Below, one piece after another: positions 7,275-17,292 of a stretch of DNA of 64,000 bases. The stretch is from Fontisubflavum oceani (lineage in GTDB: Bacteria; Pseudomonadota; Alphaproteobacteria; Rhodobacterales; Rhodobacteraceae), in assembly GCF_030407165.1 (NCBI RefSeq), contig NZ_CP129111.1:1798001-1862000 (forward strand), read 5' to 3'. Position 1 is the stretch's first letter; each line of letters starts with the position of its first letter. Below the pieces are notes generated by a model, which ran no database searches, was not told the origin of the DNA, and worked only from the letters and a program-made list of their open reading frames with translations. Position numbers and translations under genes: made by a program.

Positions 7275-10200
7275 TCACCCCTGCAGCGACCTCACGCCCA
7301 ACTCCCCTTCCCGCGCGGCTTTCATCGCCAGCGCGGCAGCGTGGCTGGCGGCTAGGGTGGTGAAATAGGGGATCTTGTCATACAAAGCGACGGCGCGCAT
7401 GGAGCGGCTGTCTTCCACCGCTTGTGCGCCTTCGGTGGTATTCATCACCAGGGCCACATGGCCGTCTTTCATGATGTCCACAATCGTGCGCCCGCCTTCA
7501 TAGGCTTTGTTCACCACATCCGAGGCGATGTCATGCTCCGCGAGGAAGCTGGCCGTGCCGCGGGTGGCGAGGATGGTTAGGCCCAGATCGGTGAGGGTTT
7601 TCGCGGTCTCGATCAGATGCGGGGTTTTGTCGTCATCTTTGATCGAGAGGAATACGGTGCCCTGGTCGGGGAGCGTGGTGCCCGCGCCCAGTTGCGCTTT
7701 CAGGAAGGCACGGGGGAAGGTGCGGTCCCAGCCCATGACCTCGCCGGTGGAGCGCATTTCGGGGCCGAGGATCGTGTCGACGCCGGGGAAGCGGGCAAAG
7801 GGCATAACGGCCTCTTTGACCGAGAACCATTGGGTGCGGAAATCGGCCAGCGTCATCGGGTCGGCCTGGGGCAGGTCGACATCGTCGGGGACGGGTTTCT
7901 GTCGCGGGGTGAGCGGGAAGCTGGAGAGCGGCTCGCCGGCCATGAGGCGAGCGGCGATGGAGGCGATGGCGCTTCCGTGGCTTTGGCGACGAAGGGCACA
8001 GTGCGCGAGGCGCGGGGGTTGACCTCGATCAGGTAGATGTCGTCGCCTTTCACGGCGAATTGGATGTTCATCAGGCCGACGACGTTGAGCGCTTTGGCGA
8101 GCGCTTCGGTCTGGCGGGTGATCTCGGCGATGATCTCGTCAGATAGCGTGTGGGGCGGGAGCGAGCAGGCGCTGTCGCCTGAGTGGACGCCGGCCTCTTC
8201 GATATGTTGCATGATGCCGGCGACGTGGACTTCTGTGCCATCGGAGAGCGCGTCGACATCGACCTCGGTCGCGCCGGAGAGGTAGCTGTCAAGCAGCACG
8301 GGGCTGTCGCCGGAAACGACCACGGCCTCGGCGATGTAGCGGTCAAGCTGCGCGGTGTCGCGGACGATCTCCATCGCGCGGCCGCCGAGCACGTAAGACG
8401 GGCGGATGACCAGCGGGTAGCCGAGTTGTTCGGCGGCGGCTTTGGCCTCGGCATCGGTGGTGGCGATGGCGTTTTGCGGTTGTTTCAGGCCGAGACGCTG
8501 GACCAGTTGCTGGAAACGCTCGCGATCTTCTGCCAGGTCGATGGCGTCGGGCGTGGTGCCGAGGATCGGGATGCCCGCGTCATGCAGCGCATTGGCGAGT
8601 TTCAGCGGGGTCTGGCCGCCGAATTGGACGATAACGCCGTGGAGCGTGCCGTTTTCCTGCTCGACGCGGAGGATTTCCATCACATGCTCGAAGGTGAGCG
8701 GTTCGAAATAGAGCCGGTCGGAGGTGTCGTAATCGGTCGAAACGGTCTCGGGGTTGCAGTTGACCATGATGGTCTCGTAGCCCGCATCGGTCAGCGCGAA
8801 ACAGGCGTGACAGCAGCAATAATCGAACTCGATCCCCTGGCCGATCCGGTTCGGGCCGCCGCCGAGGATGACGACTTTCTTGGCGTCGGAGGGGCGGGCC
8901 TCGCATTCCACCTCGCCCATCACAGGGGCCTCATAGGTGGAATACATATAGGGTGTTTGCGCTTCGAACTCGGCGGCGCAGGTGTCGATGCGTTTGAAGA
9001 CGGCGGTGACCCCTTGGGCCACGCGGTCGGCGCGGATCGAGGCTTCGGTCCGGCCGGTGAGTTTGGCCAGGCGGGCATCGGTGAAACCCATCATTTTCAG
9101 GCCGCGCAACCCGGCTTCGTCACCGGGTAGGCCGTCCGCGCGGACCGCTTCCTCGGCGTCGATGATCTCGCGGATGCGGGCCAGGAACCAGGGGTCGAAG
9201 CTGGTCACCGCTTGGATTTCGTCATCCGAGAGGCCATGCCGCATGGCTTGCGCGATGACGCGGAGCCGGTCGGGGGTCTGGGCGCTGAGCGCTTTGGTGA
9301 TCGCCGCCGGATCGGGGGCGCCGGGAATGTCGATCTCGTCGAAGCCTGTGAGCCCGGTTTCCATGCTGGCGAGCGCCTTTTGCACCGACTCATGGAAGCT
9401 CCGCCCGATGGACATCGCCTCGCCCACGGATTTCATCGCGGTGGTCAGATAGGGCTCGGAGCCGGGGAATTTCTCGAAGGCGAAGCGGGGGATTTTGGTC
9501 ACGACATAATCGATGGTCGGCTCGAAGCTGGCCGGTGTGACCTTGGTGATGTCATTGTCCAACTCATCCAGCGTGTAGCCCACGGCAAGTTTCGCGGCGA
9601 TTTTGGCAATCGGGAAGCCGGTGGCTTTCGAGGCCAGCGCCGAAGAGCGCGACACGCGCGGGTTCATCTCGATCACGACCATGCGGCCATCGGCGGGGTT
9701 CACCGCCCATTGCACGTTGGAGCCGCCGGTCTCCACCCCGATCTCACGCAGAACGGCAATCGAGCCGTTGCGCATGATCTGGTATTCCTTGTCGGTGAGC
9801 GTCAGGGCCGGCGCGACAGTGATCGAGTCGCCGGTATGCACGCCCATCGGGTCCACATTTTCGATGGCACAGACGATGATCGCGTTGTCCGCCTTGTCGC
9901 GGACCACCTCCATCTCATATTCTTTCCAGCCAAGCAGGCTTTCATCGATCAGGATCTGGGCGACCGGCGAGGCCTCAAGCCCGGAGCGGCAGAAATGCTC
10001 ATATTCCTCGCGGTTATAGGCCACGCCGCCGCCAGTCCCGCCGAGCGTGAAGGCGGGGCGGATGATCGCGGGCAGGCCGACATATTCGATGGCGTCGATG
10101 GCCGATTGCAAACCCGCGGCGATGTCGTACTTGCCAGTATCCAGCTTTGGCGCGCTGACAATTGTCGCTTTGGGGTTTTCCAAACCGATCCGGTCCATCG

Positions 10201-10603
10201 CTTCGCGGAAGAGTTTGCGATCCTCGGCCATCTCGATCGCGGGGCGTTTGGCGCCGATCATCTCGACGCCAAATTTCTCCAGAACACCTGCTTCTTCGAG
10301 CGCGAGAGAGGTGTTGAGGCCGGTTTGTCCGCCCATGGTCGGCAGGAGCGCGTCGGGGCGTTCCTTCTCGATGATCTTGGCCACGACCTCGGGGGTGATC
10401 GGCTCGATATAAGTGGCGTCCGCGAGGCCGGGGTCGGTCATGATCGTCGCCGGGTTGGAGTTGACCAGGATGACCCGGTAGCCTTCTTCGCGCAGCGCCT
10501 TGCAGGCTTGGGCGCCGGAATAGTCAAACTCGCAGGCTTGGCCGATGACGATGGGCCCGGCACCGATGATCATGATGGAGGTGATATCGGTTCTTTTTGG
10601 CAT
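7275..10603 (-). CDS. carB: Carbamoyl-phosphate synthase large subunit (frame broken)
   Basis: The product would be about 1,110 residues, normal for CarB, which makes carbamoyl phosphate for arginine and pyrimidine synthesis with the small subunit CarA (not in this window). The N-terminal MPKRTDITSIMIIGAGPIVI, two ATP-grasp halves (second begins near VVILGGGPNRIGQG) and the C-terminal MGS-like allosteric domain are all present. The frame shifts at 7975-7976: one C is missing in a CC run (plus strand), after VAKAT, and the next frame continues at once with the expected GSAIASIAARLMAGEP. The start is the ATG at 10603 preceded by GGGGAA. The break is probably a sequencing error because the gene is otherwise perfect. 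Confidence 0.95.
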
Positions 10604-10787
10604 GTCATTCCCCAAGGCCCAAGCAAACTGTCCGCGTTATAGTCAGCGGGCGTGGGGGCGCAACCCCGGAAGGGGGCATCGGATCGCGTGCCGCAGGTGG
10701 CAGGCGTCGTGGAGCCGGTATGATGGTTGGCGCATGGCCGTCGACGGGTCGCGTCTATCTGGCACGATTGGGCGGGGAGCCGCGCGT

Positions 10788-12018
10788 CTATTCGGCAGCG
10801 TGCCGTTGGCGACGGTGGCTGCCCGCATAGAGATAGTCCCGCGTCAGCGGCACAGCCTGCTGGTGTTTGGCCAGTTGCAGTTGGAAGACGCATTGCCGGT
10901 GGTACCGGAAGGTCAGTTCCGACGCTTTCAAATAGTAGCGCCACATGCGGGTGAAACGCGCATCATAGAGGGCTTCGGCTTCGGCCTCGCGAGCGGTGAA
11001 CCGGTCATGCCAGTGTTTCAGGGTTTCGGCATAATGCAGCCGCCAGACCTCCAGATCGGTGGGGTAGAGGCCGGTTTTCTCCATCGCTTTCGACATTTCC
11101 GACAAAGCCGGGACATAGCCGCCGGGGAAGATGTATTTGGTGATCCAGGGGCTTGTGCTGCCTGGCGGCGCGGCGCGGCCAATGGTGTGGATCAGTGCCA
11201 CGCCGTCGGGTTTCAACCGATCATAGGCGTGGGAGAAGTATTCCCGGTAATGTGGCACGCCCACATGTTCGAACATCCCAACCGAAACGATCCGGTCGAA
11301 GGTGCCGGTGACCGAGCGATAGTCGCGAAGCTCATAGCGCACCCGGTCGGCGAGGCCCGCTTGCGCGGCGCGGTCCGTGGCGATCCGGTGCTGTTCTTCG
11401 GAGAGCGTCACGCCGAGGACGCGGACGCCATAGTCGCGCGCCAGGGTAAGGCCGAGGCCGCCCCAGCCACAGCCGATCTCGAACACCTCCATATCGGGCT
11501 GGAAGCAGCAGCTTGCCCGCGATGTGGTGTTTCTTGGCCTCCTGCGCCTCTTCCAGCGACAGATCGGGCCGGGTGAAATAGGCGCAAGAGTATTGCCGGT
11601 CGTCGTCGAGGAAAAGGTCGTAGAGTTTTGACGATAGATCGTAGTGATGGGCGACATTTTGGCGGGCGCGATGCGCCGGGTTCCATTGGTCAAAAGCCCG
11701 CCGAGTGCGGCGCAGCCCAAGAGCGGCTTTCCGCCACCAGAGCCCTTTGGAGCGCGCGGCATTGCGGACGATGAGGGTCAGAAACCCCTCCAAATCATCC
11801 TGGGCGATGGTCATTTGGCCGTCCATATAGGCCTCACCCAGAGCCAGCTCGGTGCTCAAGACCAGGCGACGGATCAGCGCCGGATCATGGAATGTGATGC
11901 GGCTGACCGGGCCCGTCTCTGAGCCATATTTTCTTTCGATTCCATTAGGATAGGTGACAAAAAGCGTCCCTGTGGTGACAAAGCCACCCAGCATATGATC
12001 CAAGATGCGGTCCCACAT
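10788..12018 (-). CDS. Cyclopropane-fatty-acyl-phospholipid synthase family (frame broken)
   Basis: About 409 residues when the frame is repaired. It is a SAM-dependent methyltransferase that adds methylene across unsaturated acyl chains of membrane phospholipids. The N-terminal part has the Cfa leader domain (LSTELALGEAYMDGQ), then NVAHHYDLSSKLYDLFLD, the SAM motif FEIGCGWGGLGLTLA, SVGMFEHVG and ITKYIFPGGYVP. The frame breaks near 11500-11511: the upstream frame ends HHIAGKLLL and the downstream one resumes QPDMEVFEIGCGWGG, consistent with one extra base. No CfaB-like partner lies beside it. Confidence 0.93.
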
Positions 12019-12227
12019 CTTCCTACCTCCCTTGGTCTGACAAGGTCGATCCGAAGCCCCTCGGGGTCCGCATTCTGCCAGACCGGGGCAAAAAAGAAAG
12101 GGTTAACAATTCGAAGATAAGGGTGCGTGCGCGGATGTTAAACCCTCAGGGCCGGAGGGTTTGCTGGTCTGGCCGCGCCGTACATGGGCGATTGGAACAG
12201 GCGAGAGGCCGGTGCCATCGTGGCTTG

Positions 12228-12294
12228 CGGGGGCATGCCCCCGTGCGGGGCGAGGAGGGCTCCCGTTCAGGGGGCGTGACGCGCGCCGCCCCCT
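12228..12294 (-). terminator. Two GC-rich palindromes after nlpD
   Basis: CGGGGGCATGCCCCCG (12228-12243) and AGGGGGC-N12-GCCCCCT (12269-12294) follow the nlpD stop within 70 bases. Neither has a U-tract. They are the best candidates for the end of the surE-pcm-nlpD transcript. Confidence 0.4.
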
Positions 12295-12296
12295 CT

Positions 12297-13418
12297 TCAG
12301 TTGATGAAGTCGTTCGGGTCGACCGCTTCGAAGCCGCGCCGAACCTCGAAATGCAGGAAGGACGGATCGCCCGGACCCACATCGGCCACCGTTTGGCCGC
12401 GCGAGATAGTGTCGCCGCGCTCCACCCGGATGTTCTGGATATTGGCGTAAACCGTCAGCAGGTTGTTCGGATGCCGGATGACCAGGATCGGAATCTGATC
12501 GGTGTCGCGGGTGATCGCGGCGACTTCGCCATCGGCTGCGGCCTGAACGGCGGTGCCGGTCGCGGCGGCGATGTCGATCCCTTCATTGCTCGACGAGAAG
12601 GGCCGGATGATCGATCCCGCAACGGGGCGCTGCATCTGGGACCGGTTGGCCACAGGGGCGGGTGTTGCGGGCTCAGCCGCCGGTTGCGCGGTGTCGGTCA
12701 GATCGGGTGTGTCTGGCAGGGGCGCGGAGGTGATCGGCTCAGGCAAGGGCTCGGATGCGGAGGGGGGCACAGGGGTGATCGACGCGCCTGGTGCCGCTGC
12801 ATCCTCGATCGGTCCGGCCTCCTCAATCACCAAGGGGATGATCAGGTATTGGCCTTCGCGTACGGACAAATCGGGCCCCAGCCCGTTCCATTCGGCAAGC
12901 GCCCGGACTGACACGCCATAGAGCCGGGCCACGGAATAGGCTGTCTCGCCTCGGGTCACGCGGTGTCGCACCGGCTCCGCGCCGCCTTGCACCGCGACCG
13001 CCGTGGCTGGGCGGTTGGCGTCGGCCTCATCAATTGCGGCCGATGCGATTGAGGTGATGTTGGTCCCGGTGGTGCCGCCAACCGAGGTCACGCGGCGGGG
13101 CAGGGCGACGATCTCATCGGCGCGGAGTGTATCGGTCACGTTGCGTCCGTTGAATGTCGCGAGCTCTTGCGCGTCCAGCCCAAGCCGGGCCGCCAAGCTT
13201 TGCATCGTGTCGCCCCGACGGGCCACCGCAACCTGATAATTCGGATAGGTGATCAGGCCGTTTGCATCGGCTTCGGGTCTTGGGGCCGTCTCGGACCCGG
13301 GTGCCGCGTTCGAAATCGCATTATTGCGAAAATCGAAATCAAAATCGCTGATCGCGTCGGCACAGCCGGCAAGAAGCGGCAGACAAAGGCCAAGCATAAG
13401 AAATCTGGGGGCGGGCAT
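12297..13418 (-). CDS. nlpD: NlpD-like LysM/M23 lipoprotein
   Basis: A 373-residue envelope protein. The signal peptide MPAPRFLMLGLCLPLLAGC ends in a lipobox, so it is probably lipid-anchored. Two LysM peptidoglycan-binding modules follow (YQVAVARRGDTMQSLAARLG and HRVTRGETAYSVARLYGVS), then a Pro/Ala-rich linker and a C-terminal M23/LytM domain. Some LytM metal-site residues seem absent, as in the degenerate EnvC/NlpD activators of cell-wall amidases. It is third in the conserved surE-pcm-nlpD order, supporting the symbol. The likely role is septal peptidoglycan splitting. Confidence 0.9.
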   Translation of the reverse strand: MPAPRFLMLGLCLPLLAGCADAISDFDFDFRNNAISNAAPGSETAPRPEADANGLITYPNYQVAVARRGDTMQSLAARLGLDAQELATFNGRNVTDTLRADEIVALPRRVTSVGGTTGTNITSIASAAIDEADANRPATAVAVQGGAEPVRHRVTRGETAYSVARLYGVSVRALAEWNGLGPDLSVREGQYLIIPLVIEEAGPIEDAAAPGASITPVPPSASEPLPEPITSAPLPDTPDLTDTAQPAAEPATPAPVANRSQMQRPVAGSIIRPFSSSNEGIDIAAATGTAVQAAADGEVAAITRDTDQIPILVIRHPNNLLTVYANIQNIRVERGDTISRGQTVADVGPGDPSFLHFEVRRGFEAVDPNDFIN

Positions 13419-13547
13419 TGCTCGGGTGTCCTCAAATGATCATCGCGCCATTGGCGCGTCTCTGCCCCGATTTTTTCCGGAGTCTCGCGCGCCTTTTGCA
13501 TAGCTTTTACACCAAAATGCAAGGTTAACGCCAGCCCCAGGCGCGGT

Positions 13548-14189
13548 CTAATCTGTCGCCATGCCTTCGAGCAGGGGGACGAAGCGCACCGGCAACAACT
13601 CATCATAATGCAGCCCATCTGGCCCGCGCGTGACCTTGATCAAACTTTGCACCGCATCGGATTGACCCACGGGCACGACCATGATGCCGCCCTCTTTGAG
13701 TTGGGCCAAAAGCGGCCCGGGCGGGTCTTCGGCGGCGGCGGTAACTAGAATCCGGTCGAAAGGGGCCTGTTCCGGCATACCAAAGCAGCCATCCCCGGCC
13801 ATCACGGTCACATTGGTGATGTTTTGCGCGGCTAGCCGTTTTTCGGCCTCCCGGATCAGCACCCGGTGTCGGTCCATTGTATAGACCCGGCGCGCAAGGT
13901 GGCTCAGCACGGCGGCCTGATAGCCGGAGCCGGTGCCGACCTCGAGCACCTTATCGCGCGGTTGCACATTCAGCGCTTGCGTCATCAGACCCACAACCGA
14001 GGGTTGCGAGATGGTTTGCCCGCAAGAGATCGGCAGTGGCATGTCGTCATAGGCCCGGTCTTCGAAATGACCGCGGACGAAATCACCCCGGTCGACCTTT
14101 TCCATCGCGCCAAGCGTCCGCTGATCCGTCACGCCCTTTGACCGAAGGGCGAAGAGGAATTGCATTTTGCGCTCGGCTTCGGTGGTCAT
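13548..14189 (-). CDS. pcm: Protein-L-isoaspartate O-methyltransferase
   Basis: A 213-residue SAM-dependent methyltransferase that repairs isoaspartyl residues in aged proteins. The conserved ISCGQTISQPSVVGLMTQAL segment is near residue 55, and the SAM-binding VLEVGTGSGYQAAVLSHLA follows. Length is normal. Its ATG is four bases after the surE stop, so the two are translated in series, and nlpD follows after about 130 bases. This gene order is conserved widely in proteobacteria. Confidence 0.96.
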   Translation of the reverse strand: MTTEAERKMQFLFALRSKGVTDQRTLGAMEKVDRGDFVRGHFEDRAYDDMPLPISCGQTISQPSVVGLMTQALNVQPRDKVLEVGTGSGYQAAVLSHLARRVYTMDRHRVLIREAEKRLAAQNITNVTVMAGDGCFGMPEQAPFDRILVTAAAEDPPGPLLAQLKEGGIMVVPVGQSDAVQSLIKVTRGPDGLHYDELLPVRFVPLLEGMATD

Positions 14190-14193
14190 CTGA

Positions 14194-14979
14194 TCATTCC
14201 AGGGCGGCTTTCAGATCATCAAGCGCCTCATGCGCCGTCAGATCGGCGCGCAGCGGGGTGATCGAGATAAACCCGTCGAGATTGGCATGGGCGTCGGTGC
14301 CCGGCGCGGTCGGGATATGCTGCGGCCCGCCGGTGATCCAGAGAAAGCGGCGGCCATTGGGGGCGATATGCGCGTCCATCCCGAAGAAGGTTTCGGTGCG
14401 GAACCCTTGCGAGACGACCTTATGGCCTTTGACCCCGGCCGCCGGGGTCGGCGGGAAGTTCACATTGTAGAAAATCCGGTAATCGGCTTTGTCCCAATGG
14501 CCCTGATCGACGAGGGCGCGGACCAGGCCCGCGCCATGTTCAACCGTGGCCTCGAACGGGTCGTCAAGATGGGCGTTGCCGGGCCCGTAATATTGGCTGA
14601 GCGCGATGGCGGGCAGGCCTTGCAAAGCGGCCTCCATCGCGCCGCCGATGGTGCCGGAATAGAGCACGTTTTCGGCGGAATTGTTGCCCCGGTTGACGCC
14701 AGAGAGGACCAGATCGGGTGGATTGTCTTTCAAGACATCGTAGAGGCCCGCCAAGACGCAATCGGCGGGCGACCCTTCGGCGGCATAGCGGCGCGGCCCA
14801 AGCTCGGCGATCATTGTGGGCGAGACATAAGAGATGCAGTGCCCGACGCCGGATTGTTCGAAGGCGGGCGCGACCGTCCAAACCTCGCCACCCGGGCCCG
14901 CGACTTCGGTGGCGATGGCTTCGAGGACTTTCAGGCCGGGGGCGTTGATGCCGTCGTCATTGGTGATGAGAATGCGCAT
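14194..14979 (-). CDS. surE: 5'/3'-nucleotidase SurE
   Basis: A 261-residue metal-dependent phosphatase that removes phosphate from nucleoside monophosphates and acts in stationary-phase survival. The metal-site Asp pair is at ITNDDGINAPG, the family motif SGVNRGNNSAENVLYSGTIG is complete, and GSPADCVLAGL is present. It heads the surE-pcm-nlpD operon. Upstream, toward 15.1 kb, lies about 150 bases without a gene. Confidence 0.97.
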   Translation of the reverse strand: MRILITNDDGINAPGLKVLEAIATEVAGPGGEVWTVAPAFEQSGVGHCISYVSPTMIAELGPRRYAAEGSPADCVLAGLYDVLKDNPPDLVLSGVNRGNNSAENVLYSGTIGGAMEAALQGLPAIALSQYYGPGNAHLDDPFEATVEHGAGLVRALVDQGHWDKADYRIFYNVNFPPTPAAGVKGHKVVSQGFRTETFFGMDAHIAPNGRRFLWITGGPQHIPTAPGTDAHANLDGFISITPLRADLTAHEALDDLKAALE

Positions 14980-15132
14980 AAGCCCGCCCCGATCCTGCTT
15001 CTATCTTGCCTCAGTGCCATAGCTTTGCCAGAGGGGTGGGGTAAAGGCCAGATGGATGGGAAGTCTGCACCTGCAACTCAGATGTCACGCCCTTGGCGGG
15101 CGTGCTGCATGTGTGATCAGGAAGAAGGGTGC

Positions 15133-15878
15133 TTAGCCCCTTTGCAGACCCCGGACATATCCAAGCGCAATCGCTGCGAAGGCGGCGATGACACCGACGG
15201 CGAAGGGCAGGTTGAATGGGTCACTGGTGAAGACCGAGACGGCGACGCCGACCAGCGCCCAATCCAGCGCCACCGCATAGGTGACCGGTGGGCGGAGCCG
15301 CAGGATCGCGATGCCAAGCGCGCCGATGGCGATCAGCCCAAGCCAACTGGCCGCGCCCGGGCCGATCCCGGTCCAGCCTGTCAGGGTGGTCATCGCCGCG
15401 ACGAAACTCGCCGCCGTCAGCCAGCCCGCGTAGAGCCCGAGGGGGCGGCACAGAGCCACGTGTCGGTGTGCGGCGCACGGGCCATGGCAAAGACGGCACC
15501 GCCGAGCATCACGAAGATCAGGAGCGTCGCGATCACCGGGTTCAGTTGCGCCACGCCAATCCAGCTGGCGCCCACGGCGAGGCTGATGAAGAGCGGCCAA
15601 CGGGTGGCGTCCCATCCCGGATCGACATCGCGTTTGACCAGCCCATAGAAGGCGGACGCGATCAGCCAGGCATAGATCACGCCCCAGATGGAAAAGGCAT
15701 AGCCTGCCGGTTGCAGCGGCAAAGGCGGCGTTGGGTTCGGGAACGCATCGGGATCGAAGCCGGTGAAGGGCTGCGTCATCAGCGGCGCGGCGGCGAAGGC
15801 CAGGGCCGCGCAGACGATGAGGATCGCCTTCAGCTTGGCGCCGTCATTCGGGTCTTCGGGGTTTTCGATGTCAGACAA
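15133..15878 (-). CDS. Tryptophan-rich sensory protein-like membrane protein (frame broken)
   Basis: About 248 residues when repaired, with six or seven predicted membrane helices. PAGYAFSIWGVIYAWLIAS and GLYAGWLTAASFVAA are typical of the tryptophan-rich protein group annotated near TspO in Rhodobacterales; ligand and function are unknown. The frame breaks in a run of five G (15441-15445, plus strand), where six would keep the reading DTWLCAAPLGLYAGW. The start is probably the TTG at 15878 with GGGAGG ahead of it. This TTG overlaps the serS stop by eight bases, implying coupling to serS. Confidence 0.8.
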
Positions 15879-17163
15879 GGGCGCCTCCCGCGTCGATCCG
15901 GGTTTTGCCGCCGAGATAGGGGTGCAGGACCTCAGGCAGGGTGACGGAGCCGTCCTCCTCCTGACCGTTTTCCAGAACCGCGATGAGGCAACGCCCAACG
16001 GCGAGGCCGGAGCCGTTCAGGGTATGGACGAATTCCGGCTTGCCGCCGCCTTCGGGACGGAAGCGCGCATTCATCCGACGGGCCTGGAAATCGCCGCAGG
16101 TGGAGCAGGAGCTGATCTCGCGATAGGTGTTTTGGCCGGGCAGCCAGACCTCGATATCGTGTGTGCGGCGCGCGCCGAAGCCCATATCGCCGGTGCAGAG
16201 GATCACGGTGCGGTAGGGCAGGCCGAGTTTCTCCAAGATGCCCTCGGCGCATTTGGTCATCCGCTCCAGTTCCGCATCGGAATGATCGGGATGGGTGATC
16301 GAGACCATTTCGACCTTCTCGAACTGGTGCTGACGCAACATACCGGAGGTGTCGCGGCCCGCGCTGCCGGCCTCGGACCGGAAGCACAGCGAATGGGTGG
16401 TGTAGCGGCGGGGCAGATAGCTTTCCTCGATGATCATGCCGTTGACGATATTGGTCAGGCTGACCTCGGAGGTGGGGATCAGCCACCAGCCATTGGTGGT
16501 CTGATAGCTGTCCTCGCCGAATTTCGGCAATTGCCCGGTGCCATACATCATTTCGTCGCGGACCAGGACCGGGGCGTTGACTTCGGTGAGGCCGTTTTCG
16601 CTGGTGTGGGTGTCGAGCATGAATTGCGCTAAAGCCCTGTGAAGACGGGCAATTCCGCCGTTCAGGAGGACGAAACGGCTGCCGGAAAGCTTGGCGGCCA
16701 CCTCGAAATCCATGCCGTCCTGGGTGGCGGCCAGCTCGTAATGCTCTTTCGGCGTGAAGCTGAAATTGCGCGGGCTGCCGTGGCGGTGGATTTCCTCGTT
16801 ATCGTCTTCGTCCTCGCCATCGGGGACGCTGTCATAAGGCAGGTTGGGAAGGGCCGCGAGCGCCTCGGTCAGGGCCGCATCCTTGGCCTTGGCCTCGTCT
16901 TCCAGGCGGGCGATTTCGTCTTTCTTTTCAGCGACTAAGGCGCGGAGGCGTTCGAATTCGGCCTCGTCCCCGCTGGCCTTGGCGCGACCCACCTCTTTCG
17001 AGGCGGCATTGCGTTCGGCGAGCGCCGTTTCGGCAGCCAAGATGCAGGCCCGGCGCGCTTCGTCGAGGGCGAGAAGGGCGGGCGATTGCGGGGCCATATC
17101 GCGGCGCGCAAGGGCGGCGTCGAAAGCGTCTGGATTGTCACGAATGGCGCGGATGTCATGCAT
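15871..17163 (-). CDS. serS: Seryl-tRNA synthetase
   Basis: A 430-residue class II aminoacyl-tRNA synthetase that charges tRNA-Ser (and tRNA-Sec). The N-terminal coiled-coil arm spans roughly residues 30-105 (ASGDEAEFERLRALVAEKKD). Class II motif 2 (SLCFRSEAGSAGRDTSGMLR) and motif 3 near the C-terminus (LNGSGLAVGRCLIAVLENGQ) are intact. Start is the ATG at 17163 (MHDIRAIRDNPD). A 36-bp direct-repeat motif shared with the FabH-like gene lies 79 bases upstream. Confidence 0.98.
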   Translation of the reverse strand: MHDIRAIRDNPDAFDAALARRDMAPQSPALLALDEARRACILAAETALAERNAASKEVGRAKASGDEAEFERLRALVAEKKDEIARLEDEAKAKDAALTEALAALPNLPYDSVPDGEDEDDNEEIHRHGSPRNFSFTPKEHYELAATQDGMDFEVAAKLSGSRFVLLNGGIARLHRALAQFMLDTHTSENGLTEVNAPVLVRDEMMYGTGQLPKFGEDSYQTTNGWWLIPTSEVSLTNIVNGMIIEESYLPRRYTTHSLCFRSEAGSAGRDTSGMLRQHQFEKVEMVSITHPDHSDAELERMTKCAEGILEKLGLPYRTVILCTGDMGFGARRTHDIEVWLPGQNTYREISSCSTCGDFQARRMNARFRPEGGGKPEFVHTLNGSGLAVGRCLIAVLENGQEEDGSVTLPEVLHPYLGGKTRIDAGGALV

Positions 17164-17242
17164 GGGGCGGGCCTTTGATCGGGCAGAGTGTTGCGGCGCG
17201 GTATGCCCGATCCGGCGGCGGGTTTGAAGGGGGAATGGCGCG

Positions 17243-17278
17243 TATGGAACCGGTATGGGTGTGGTATGGGTTTGATAC
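17243..17278 (-). promoter_or_regulatory. Shared 36-bp direct-repeat motif, copy 2
   Basis: This copy matches 30 of 36 bases of 5438-5473. On the minus strand the 7-mer CCATACC repeats with an 11-base period (CCATACC-N4-CCATACC-N4-CCATA) and GTATC caps the upstream end in both copies. It lies between the pentapeptide-repeat gene and serS, and points at serS. Confidence 0.5.
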
Positions 17279-17292
17279 AGACGCGGTGCGGG

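Noticed and set aside
9212..10642. Long plus-strand open frame of 476 codons
   Set aside because: It is antisense to carB, which is unambiguous; the frame shows no family features.
14230..15648. Plus-strand open frame of 472 codons
   Set aside because: It covers surE and the TspO-like gene in antisense and has shadow-type composition.
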